A DNA stretch of 22,051 nucleotides from UBA5266 sp002411545 (lineage in GTDB: Bacteria; Bacteroidota; Bacteroidia; Bacteroidales; WCHB1-69): positions 1 to 22,051 of the forward strand of contig JAQUWC010000027.1 in the NCBI GenBank assembly GCA_028693085.1, read 5' to 3'. This document shows positions 16,375-22,051 of this stretch, one piece after another. Every line of letters starts with the position of its first letter. Positions within the stretch are counted from its first letter, which is position 1. The notes beneath the pieces are model-generated. The model saw only the letters and a program-made list of their open reading frames with translations, ran no database searches and was not told the DNA's origin. The translations under genes were made by a program, and so were the position numbers.

Positions 16375-17037
16375 ATGTCACGGAAAAGAAGTTTTATCAT
16401 CCTCTGTATCCTTTGTCTTTTTGTTGCGGGCCTAGTACTTTTTATCCATTTATATGAAAGCCAAAGCAAACAAAAAGAGCAAAGCAATCCATATCGCTTG
16501 GAGGCAGGCGAAATAGCCTTGTTGCAAGAAGGCGATTTGATATTCCGCAAAGGATTTGGCATCATCAGCGATTGCATAGCTCGCACCACCCAAGTGTGTT
16601 ATAACATTTCTCACGTAGGTGTGCTATGCAAGGATGCTCAACACCGATGGATGGTCATACATACCGTTTCCAACACCTTGGTGAATGTCGACGGCATGCA
16701 AATCGATGAGCTCGCTCACTTTGTCCGGCAAAGTTATCCGAATACGATCGTCGTATTGCGTTACCGTCACGGGAGCGACAGTAGCAGGGCAGCCATAGTG
16801 CGCCAAGCCTATCATTACTTAGACAGACAAATACCTTTCGACGATACTTTCGATATGCAGGATACGAGCGAATTCTTTTGTACGGAATTTATACGGAAAT
16901 TATTTCTTGATGTATATAAGAAAGATTTGTATGAGTTAGCAAGCGACCATCCCTATGCTAGCTTGCGTTTTGGCCCTTTCTGGAATGCTGATAATTTCAG
17001 CACGGTGTTCGCTCATCAAGAGAAACAGACACGCTAA
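16375..17037 (+). CDS. YiiX-like permuted papain-fold cysteine hydrolase
   Basis: The 220-residue product has an N-terminal signal or anchor segment (residues 6-24), so the enzyme is exported or membrane-tethered. The soluble part carries the permuted NlpC/P60 (YiiX/YebB, formerly DUF830) pattern. EGDLIFRKG is at about 52-60, ISHVGVL has the catalytic His80, and TSEFFCTEFIRKLF has the nucleophile Cys169 and Glu171. The order His before Cys is the mark of circular permutation. Members are predicted amidases or lipid/peptide hydrolases; the substrate is unknown. The ATG lies 15 bases behind a strong terminator and I find no clear -7 box, so its promoter is unclear. It is followed by gpmA, which has its own promoter. 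Confidence 0.85.
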   Translation: MSRKRSFIILCILCLFVAGLVLFIHLYESQSKQKEQSNPYRLEAGEIALLQEGDLIFRKGFGIISDCIARTTQVCYNISHVGVLCKDAQHRWMVIHTVSNTLVNVDGMQIDELAHFVRQSYPNTIVVLRYRHGSDSSRAAIVRQAYHYLDRQIPFDDTFDMQDTSEFFCTEFIRKLFLDVYKKDLYELASDHPYASLRFGPFWNADNFSTVFAHQEKQTR

Positions 17038-17087
17038 TGTTTTCAGATTAATACAATCGGATAGTCTGAAATTTCAAAAAAAAAATG

Positions 17088-17095
17088 TACTTTTG
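17088..17095 (+). promoter_or_regulatory. -7 promoter box for gpmA
   Basis: TACTTTTG followed by CA matches TAnnTTTG, 45 bases before the ATG at 17141. An imperfect hairpin TTTCAGA...TCTGAAA lies just upstream (from 17041) and may end the preceding transcript, but it lacks a T-run. Confidence 0.6.
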
Positions 17096-17140
17096 CATAA
17101 AAACTATCCAAACGAAATAAAAATTATTAATTGAAAAAAG

Positions 17141-17890
17141 ATGTATAAATTAGTATTGTTACGACACGGGGAAAGCGAATGGAACAAAGAAAATCGTTTT
17201 ACCGGATGGACAGATGTCGATTTGTCGGAAAGAGGCATAGAAGAAGCTAAACAAGCAGGTAGAACCTTGAAAGAAAATGGGTTTAGTTTTAAATACGCCT
17301 ACACATCCTATTTGAAACGGGCGATTAAAACTTTGTTTATTGCGATGGAAGAGATGGATGAGTTATGGATTCCCGTTGAAAAGACATGGCGATTGAACGA
17401 AAAACATTACGGCTTTTTGCAAGGACTCAATAAAAAAGAAACAGTCGAAAAATATGGCGATGAGAAAGTCTTGCTATGGAGAAGAAGCTATAACATAGCA
17501 CCGCCCCCTCTTCCCGACAGCGATCCGCGACATCCTATGCACGACGAGCGATATAGAGATATTCAGGAAGAAGGAGCTAAACCCGGTACCGAATCCTTGA
17601 GCGATACTATCAACCGCATCATACCTTATTGGGAAAACGAAATTGTTCCCAATCTCATGAAATATCGTGAAGTGATTATCAGTGCGCATGGAAATAGTTT
17701 ACGGGCCATTGTGAAATACGTTAAAAATATTACCGATGAGGATATCATTGCCTTGAATCTTCCGACAGGAATTCCGTATGTGTTTGAATTCGATGATGAC
17801 ATGCGCCTTATTAAAGATTATTTCCTCGCCGATGAGGCTGTATTAAAAGCCTTGATGGAAGAAGTGGCCAATCAAATAAAAAAAGATTAA
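17141..17890 (+). CDS. gpmA: 2,3-bisphosphoglycerate-dependent phosphoglycerate mutase
   Basis: This enzyme interconverts 3- and 2-phosphoglycerate in glycolysis and gluconeogenesis. The 249 residues match the family length. The phosphohistidine motif LRHGESEWN has His9. FTGWTDVDLSERG follows, then the catalytic Glu87 in RLNEKHYGFLQG, WRRSYNIAPPPL and the second histidine His183 in SAHGNSLRAI. The gene is the first of a dense run with the phosphatase 13 bases downstream. Confidence 0.96.
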   Translation: MYKLVLLRHGESEWNKENRFTGWTDVDLSERGIEEAKQAGRTLKENGFSFKYAYTSYLKRAIKTLFIAMEEMDELWIPVEKTWRLNEKHYGFLQGLNKKETVEKYGDEKVLLWRRSYNIAPPPLPDSDPRHPMHDERYRDIQEEGAKPGTESLSDTINRIIPYWENEIVPNLMKYREVIISAHGNSLRAIVKYVKNITDEDIIALNLPTGIPYVFEFDDDMRLIKDYFLADEAVLKALMEEVANQIKKD

Positions 17891-17903
17891 GTGTTCAAAG
17901 CAT

Positions 17904-18623
17904 ATGCCGAATCAATGGGTCATACCGGATGTTCACGGGTGTTATTATACCTTGAAAAGTCTTGTGGAAAATCACATTCGATTGACCCGGGACGATGAGT
18001 TGTATTTGTTGGGTGATTTGATTGACCGCGGAAAATATTCCAAACAAGTGCTGGATTATTTAATGGATCTCGAAAAACAAGGATATAGCATCAAGCCTGT
18101 TAGAGGGAATCACGAAGCCTATTTTTTATCGGCCTATCAAAGCGAATTGACGCATAAAAAGACATTCTTTGGAAAATCTCACAGTAAGGAATTTATGTTC
18201 TGGTATAGGGTAGGAGGGAAGGAAAGCCTGGAGAGTTTCCAAGTGGATAACATACAAGATATTTCGCCTTCTTATGTGAAATGGATAGAAAAAATGCCCT
18301 ATTATTATATCCTCAATCGCTTTATCATCGTACATGCAGGTTTGAATTTTACGATCGAAAATCCCTTGCAAGATAAATATTATATGTTGAATGCTACCCA
18401 TTTTCAAGTCATACCCGAAAAAATAGGCCATAAAATCATTATTCACGGACACATCCCTTTAAGCATGGATGGCATAGATACTCTTTTAAAAGAAAAAGAG
18501 ATGTATCATTACATATGCATAGACAACGGCTGTTATTACGAGCAGGAAGATGCTTATGGTAGCTTATTAGCCTTAAATCTACAAAACATGGAGTTGCTTT
18601 CACAAGTAAATATTGATCATTAA
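17904..18623 (+). CDS. Serine/threonine-type metallophosphoesterase
   Basis: The 239-residue product is a calcineurin-like phosphoesterase of the bacterial PrpA / diadenosine-tetraphosphatase group. The metal-binding motifs are all present and in order: DVHG (Asp9, His11), GDLIDRG (Asp38, Asp41), GNHE (residues 68-71), VHAGLNF at about 150 and HGHIP at about 185. The substrate could be phosphoprotein or dinucleoside polyphosphate, and sequence alone does not decide. It lies 13 bases after gpmA and 2 bases before trmD, so it is within an operon. Confidence 0.9.
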   Translation: MPNQWVIPDVHGCYYTLKSLVENHIRLTRDDELYLLGDLIDRGKYSKQVLDYLMDLEKQGYSIKPVRGNHEAYFLSAYQSELTHKKTFFGKSHSKEFMFWYRVGGKESLESFQVDNIQDISPSYVKWIEKMPYYYILNRFIIVHAGLNFTIENPLQDKYYMLNATHFQVIPEKIGHKIIIHGHIPLSMDGIDTLLKEKEMYHYICIDNGCYYEQEDAYGSLLALNLQNMELLSQVNIDH

Positions 18624-18625
18624 AG

Positions 18626-19318
18626 ATGAGAATCGACCTCTTAACTTTATTTCCGGCTATGTTTAGCGGATTCTTTTCGGAATCCATACTCAAACGTGCG
18701 CAAGATAAGCATTTGCTTGAGATTCATCTACATGATATCCGTGACTATACTACCGACAAGCATCGCCGTGTGGACGATTATCCTTACAGCGGAGAAGCCG
18801 GTATGCTGATGAAAATTGAGCCTATTGCCGCTTGCATCGAAAGACTTCAACAAGAAAGAACCTATGACGAAGTGATTTTTCTGACTCCCGACGGCGAACG
18901 CTTGCATCAGTCTATGGCCAATCAGCTCTCCATGCTCAAGAATGTAATATTGTTGTGTGGCCATTATAAAGGCATTGACGAACGTATCCGCGAGTTGTTT
19001 ATCACCCGCGAAATATCCATAGGCGATTATGTGCTCTCCGGAGGTGAACTGCCTGCCGCCGTTTTGGTGGATGCCATGGCCAGACTCATACCCGGAGTCT
19101 TGAACGACGAGAGCTCCGCCCTCTCCGATTCTTATCAATATGAATTGTTGTCGCCTCCCGTATATACGCGACCTTACGATTACAAAGGACACAAAGTGCC
19201 CGATATACTACTCTCGGGCAACGAAAAAGAAATCAAAGAATGGAAATTACAAAAAGCCATCGAAAAAACCCGAAAGAAACGTCCCGATTTGTTGCAAAAT
19301 TATGATGCTGAATCATGA
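18626..19318 (+). CDS. trmD: tRNA (guanine(37)-N1)-methyltransferase
   Basis: TrmD methylates G37 next to the anticodon of certain tRNAs using S-adenosylmethionine, which prevents +1 frameshifting. The 230-residue protein has RIDLLTLFPAMFSGFFSESI at its start, DDYPYSGEAGMLMK at about 50-63, GHYKGIDER at 112-120 and the trefoil-knot SAM site IGDYVLSGGELPA at 132-144. Family members normally have SGGPGM, while this one has SGEAGM, a change also seen in Bacteroidota. Unlike proteobacteria, no rpsP, rimM or rplS is adjacent. It starts 2 bases after the phosphatase. Confidence 0.95.
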   Translation: MRIDLLTLFPAMFSGFFSESILKRAQDKHLLEIHLHDIRDYTTDKHRRVDDYPYSGEAGMLMKIEPIAACIERLQQERTYDEVIFLTPDGERLHQSMANQLSMLKNVILLCGHYKGIDERIRELFITREISIGDYVLSGGELPAAVLVDAMARLIPGVLNDESSALSDSYQYELLSPPVYTRPYDYKGHKVPDILLSGNEKEIKEWKLQKAIEKTRKKRPDLLQNYDAES

Positions 19319-19332
19319 TTTTCAGCATCTTT
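19304..19332 (+). terminator. Hairpin across the trmD stop codon, possible weak terminator
   Basis: GATGCTGAA (19304-19312) and TTCAGCATC (19321-19329) form a perfect 9-bp stem with an 8-base loop. Only three T residues follow, so termination would be partial at best. It covers the trmD TGA and lies in the leader of the next gene. Confidence 0.4.
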
Positions 19333-19371
19333 CGATGTTTCACAAGATGTATTAAAGCAATAAACGATCCT

Positions 19372-19944
19372 ATGTCTGCCTATAAAAACGAAAAATTATC
19401 CATGGAAGAATTACAACGTATTAGCGTTGAAGAGTTTAAGCAGAGTGAAAAACTTCCGCTGACACTTGTCCTCGACGATGTACGAAGCATGAACAATGTG
19501 GGTTCGGTATTCCGTACGGCCGATGCGTTTCGCATAGAGCATATCTGTTTGTGTGGAATCACAGCCCAACCTCCGCATAAAGAAATTGAAAAAACAGCCC
19601 TCGGTGCTACCGAATCGGTACAATGGTCCTATTATACGAAAACCTTACAAGCTGTTGAACATTTAATCGAAAATCAATATGAAGTCTATGCGGTCGAACA
19701 AACCAAAAATAGCCTCCCGTTATCGTCGTTTCACCTACATCCTCATACAAAAATCGCCCTTGTCTTTGGTCACGAAGTCATGGGTGTGAAACAGGAAGTG
19801 ATTGATCGTTGCCGGGCAAGCATTGAAATACCGCAATTCGGAACCAAGCATTCGCTCAATATTGCAGTCAGCGCCGGCATCCTGATGTGGCATATATTTT
19901 ATCAATTAATTCAAAAAGACCAGAAATATGAAAACCTCCTCTAA
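19372..19944 (+). CDS. TrmH/SpoU-family RNA methyltransferase
   Basis: The product from the ATG at 19372 has 190 residues. I prefer this to the in-frame ATG at 19315 because the extra 19 residues are not conserved-looking and lie over the trmD hairpin. The three SpoU motifs are present: motif 1 LDDVRSMNNVGSVFRTADAF, motif 2 LVFGHEVMGV and motif 3 IPQFGTKHSLNIAVSAGILMW. The protein methylates a ribose 2'-OH in tRNA or rRNA with SAM; which nucleotide is unknown. It overlaps the flavin reductase gene by 17 bases and forms an RNA-modification pair with trmD. Confidence 0.9.
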   Translation: MSAYKNEKLSMEELQRISVEEFKQSEKLPLTLVLDDVRSMNNVGSVFRTADAFRIEHICLCGITAQPPHKEIEKTALGATESVQWSYYTKTLQAVEHLIENQYEVYAVEQTKNSLPLSSFHLHPHTKIALVFGHEVMGVKQEVIDRCRASIEIPQFGTKHSLNIAVSAGILMWHIFYQLIQKDQKYENLL

Positions 19945-20518
19945 AATAAGTTTACCTCCCGGCAATATGCTCAATCCATTACCGGTAGTCATGGTTAGTT
20001 GCGGCTCTATCCCCGACGATTATAACATCATCACCGTAGCCTGGTGCGGCACCATTTGCTCTGAGCCTCCGATGTGCTACGTTTCTATCCGTCGCGAACG
20101 ACACTCCTACGACCTTGTTAAGAAATACAAAGAATTTGTCATTAATCTATGTACCCAAGAGCTTTGTGCCATTACCGATTGGTGTGGCGTACGTTCCGGA
20201 CGTAAATACAATAAATTTCAACTCATGAACATCACAGCCATGGCAGCCGAAAAAGTGAAGGCTCCCCTCATCGCTGAATCACCTTTGAATATAGAATGTA
20301 TTGTCAAAGAGATTATTTCTTTGGGAAGTCATGATATGTTTATAGCCGAGGTCGTGGCTGTACACGCCGATGAAAAATTACTTGATCCAAAAACACAAGC
20401 GCTCAGACTTGATAAGGCTGATTTGGTGTCTTATAGTCATGGGAATTATTATAGCTTGGGAGAAAAAATCGGTAAGTTCGGATTCTCCGTGCAAAAGAAA
20501 ACATCGAAGAAAAAATAA
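19928..20518 (+). CDS. Flavin reductase family protein
   Basis: The 196-residue product is a split-barrel FMN-binding protein of the flavin reductase/flavoredoxin group (DIM6/NTAB). Typical features are LPPGNMLNPLPVVMVSCGS at the N-terminus, NIITVAWCGTICSEPPMCYVSIR with a Ser/Arg turn at about residues 36-58, VINLCTQELC, and HGNYYSLGEKIGKFGFS near the end. Four or more cysteines lie in the first 95 residues. The tail is short and Lys-rich (QKKTSKKK). The partner and substrate are unknown. The start overlaps the methyltransferase end by 17 bases, so it is the last gene of the run begun by gpmA. Confidence 0.88.
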   Translation: MKTSSKISLPPGNMLNPLPVVMVSCGSIPDDYNIITVAWCGTICSEPPMCYVSIRRERHSYDLVKKYKEFVINLCTQELCAITDWCGVRSGRKYNKFQLMNITAMAAEKVKAPLIAESPLNIECIVKEIISLGSHDMFIAEVVAVHADEKLLDPKTQALRLDKADLVSYSHGNYYSLGEKIGKFGFSVQKKTSKKK

Positions 20519-20580
20519 TAAATCTCATTCAAAGAATGATATCCTAAGTGTATCAACGTTTTGTTGCCGTTTGTGCTGAT

Positions 20581-20609
20581 AAACCCGATGCACTGACCGG
20601 ATTTTTTTT
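20581..20609 (+). terminator. Probable terminator after the flavin reductase gene
   Basis: AAACCCG and CGGATTT pair around a 10-base loop with one C-A mismatch, followed by eight T residues. It lies 63 bases after the stop codon. The stem is weaker than the other two terminators; the rest of 20519-20721 holds no gene. Confidence 0.45.
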
Positions 20610-20721
20610 AGGTTTGGATAATATTCGGCCATAGGTGCATCGTGTATAATCAGCATATCTCAGGTCATTGTGTGACTAAATTCCCAACTAGGAACAAATA
20701 CCGGTATGCAATCATGTGTTT

Positions 20722-21381
20722 TCATAGGATGAAATTCGCAAGTCCTTGTAAATAATCTAATGAATGATTTCCTTTGTTACACATGAGATCGATGATGCTG
20801 AGGTTGGAAATAAAACCACATCTGTCGCTAAACACTTGGGTATAGGGAGGAAAATCCTTGGTCAATACATGGCTCGTCGGCTTTTTGGGATGTAGGCTGT
20901 TGCGCAAATCCAGACAATCCGAAGGATATTCTTTTTGATAACGTTGGGTGAAAGTCAGAGTTTTACTTATCTTCAACAGACTACACAAAACATTCCATAA
21001 GTCAAGGTTGAAATCCCATAAAAAAGTAAAACTTTTGCGATAAAAACTTTCCAGGTAATCCCGATAATACAGGAAAAAGGGGCTGGTATTATAGGATGTT
21101 TCCAAGCTTTTCCAATGTATGGCTTGCCAGTTTTGAGTATAATCTATGCGAATATCCCGTATCAAAGCACCTTCGGAGGTGTATTTACGTATGGGTATAA
21201 TCAAGGCTTTAGGACCCTCGGCGCTCGCTATCAAACAGCGGTTGCGATAGGATTGTTTCAGGTAGTGTTCCGCCGATTCCAGGTAGGTCTGTTCAGCCTG
21301 CAAAAAGGCGGCAAAATAGGCAAGGGGTGGCAAATATGCCGTAGTGAAAAGTACCGATGTGTATGGTTTTTGCTGTGTCAT
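20722..21381 (-). CDS. WbqC family protein
   Basis: The 219-residue product shows the WbqC pattern: TAYLPPLAYFAAFL at the N-terminus, NRCLIASAEGPKALIIPI at about residues 47-65, the mid-protein WKSLETSYNTSPFFLYYRDYL at about 91-112, and a C-terminal helical part ending in LQGLANFIL. WbqC proteins occur in O-antigen and sugar-modification clusters, and in Bacteroidota also as stand-alone genes. Their exact reaction is unsettled, though an N-formyl or amino-sugar role has been proposed. The gene stands alone with its own -7 box and is convergent with the flavin reductase gene. Confidence 0.87.
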   Translation of the reverse strand: MTQQKPYTSVLFTTAYLPPLAYFAAFLQAEQTYLESAEHYLKQSYRNRCLIASAEGPKALIIPIRKYTSEGALIRDIRIDYTQNWQAIHWKSLETSYNTSPFFLYYRDYLESFYRKSFTFLWDFNLDLWNVLCSLLKISKTLTFTQRYQKEYPSDCLDLRNSLHPKKPTSHVLTKDFPPYTQVFSDRCGFISNLSIIDLMCNKGNHSLDYLQGLANFIL

Positions 21382-21403
21382 CCCATGATCTTGAAAAGAA
21401 CTG

Positions 21404-21411
21404 CAAAAATA
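21404..21411 (-). promoter_or_regulatory. -7 promoter box for the WbqC gene
   Basis: The minus strand reads TATTTTTG followed by CA and ends 22 bases before the ATG at 21381. Confidence 0.6.
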
Positions 21412-21632
21412 GTAAATATTGTGGAAAGTGGAGGGAATGAAAATGAAGTTTAAAGACGTTATTATTTTCTATATTTATATTACTTGTCCATGTTTGTTCT
21501 GTTCCATTTCATGGATGATAAATGTAGAAACTATTAAACTAAATCCCTCTAAAGTCACGATAGTTAGAACATTTTTCTGCAAAAAAATAAAAAGATACCA
21601 AAGGGAGTTACGGCAACTAAAAAATTAAAAAT

Positions 21633-21932
21633 TCATTGCTTCAAAGCTGCTTTGCTAAATATATAATCCGGGATTTGTTGGTTAAATTTGATGCTATTGA
21701 TGATATAATCGGTTCCATCTCCCTGTTTTAGAGCATCCTTAAAATTGATTTTCATGGGATACCACCTGCTATCAATTTTCTTGAAATCTGAAAAAGTAAA
21801 CACTTTTAACAATTGCCCGCTTTTTGCGTAAAGTTCCTGTTTCATAGAAACATAACGTTCCGTATCAATCCAAATTCTGCGGGAATAATAGGCCACATCG
21901 GTAGTGTCCCATTTTATGCTTTTCTGTTTCCT
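21633..21932 (-). pseudogene. 5'-truncated remnant of an outer-membrane lipoprotein-sorting (LolA-like) gene
   Basis: From a GTG at 21896 the frame reads VAYYSRRIWIDTERYVSMKQ..., DFKKIDSRWYPMKINFKD, DGTDYIINSIKFNQQIPDYIFSKAALKQ. This is the C-terminal third of the LolA-like lipoprotein-sorting proteins usual in Bacteroidota, which are about 250 residues. Upstream in frame it is open only to a TGA at 21933-21935, without an ATG. A different frame carries a plausible continuation (MVYLKETEKHK) across the homopolymer region AAAATGGGAC. One extra base there would explain the break. The rest of the gene should lie further right, but 21936-22051 shows no matching sequence. A -7-like TATATTTG is at 21934-21941, though it lacks the following CA. 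Confidence 0.6.
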
Positions 21933-21980
21933 TCAAATATACCATGTAGAGAATCAAAGAAATAAAAAATAATATTAAAC

Positions 21981-22012
21981 AAAACGAGGGTAATATATAC
22001 GCTCGTTTTTTT
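21981..22012 (+). terminator. AT-rich hairpin with T-run near the right edge
   Basis: AAAACGAG (21981-21988) pairs with CTCGTTTT (22002-22009). An inner GTA/TAC pair closes part of the loop, and the T-run reaches 22012. On the minus strand the tail is CGTTTTGTTT, so it may work in both directions. A second hairpin, TACGTTT/AAACGTA (22016-22033, 4-base loop), follows directly. Confidence 0.5.
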
Positions 22013-22051
22013 ATTTACGTTTGTAAAAACGTAGGAAACAGGACTTATTTT

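Noticed and set aside
19315..19371. Earlier ATG for the TrmH-family gene
   Set aside because: The added 19 residues look non-homologous and overlap the trmD stop hairpin; the family start matches 19372.
21419..21628. 69-codon plus-strand open reading between the WbqC gene and the LolA-like remnant
   Set aside because: No recognisable family, no promoter box, and low-complexity AT-rich composition; I see no support for a gene.

Overview
The window looks like a chromosomal segment of a Bacteroidota member, most likely order Bacteroidales; I would not name a genus from sequence alone. Nine promoter-like boxes fit the Bacteroidota -7 consensus TAnnTTTG. Start codons mostly lack a Shine-Dalgarno sequence. 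The gene families (SurA-N PpiD-like protein, WbqC, DUF4878-like lipoprotein, YiiX-type hydrolase, HEFGH lipoprotein peptidase) are typical of the group. There are no rRNA genes, CRISPR arrays or recognisable IS elements.

Left part (1-5307). A probable decayed coding end (1-190) is followed on the minus strand by a large lipoprotein zinc metallopeptidase and tRNA-Gly(CCC), which seem to share the promoter in front of the tRNA. A roughly 140-bp imperfect inverted-repeat element lies between the tRNA and a small plus-strand four-helix membrane protein with a strong terminator. The 400-bp gap before nadB (L-aspartate oxidase) holds a concentric palindrome built from three TTGGCGCCAA-like units at 22-bp spacing.

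Minus-strand cluster (5316-8732). rsfS, ftsH and a YitT-family membrane protein are tightly spaced and read from one promoter. They combine ribosome silencing, membrane proteolysis and an unknown membrane function.

Accessory island (about 8990-10893). Two overlapping AT-rich genes encode an ABC-type ATPase and an RloB-family protein. This RloA/RloB (AbiL-like) pair is a probable anti-phage module inserted between housekeeping genes, and it is the best candidate here for an incompletely described system.

Housekeeping run (11000-20518), all plus strand: a monofunctional aspartate kinase; prfB with the classical in-frame TGA and +1 programmed frameshift; a PpiD-like periplasmic foldase with a downstream lipoprotein and a strong terminator; a YiiX-like papain-fold hydrolase; then a compact run gpmA, metallophosphatase, trmD, TrmH-family methyltransferase and flavin reductase, whose members are 2-53 bp apart or overlapping.

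Right end (20519-22051). A WbqC-family gene on the minus strand is followed by a 5'-truncated, probably frameshifted remnant of an outer-membrane lipoprotein-sorting (LolA-like) gene and two hairpins at the window edge.
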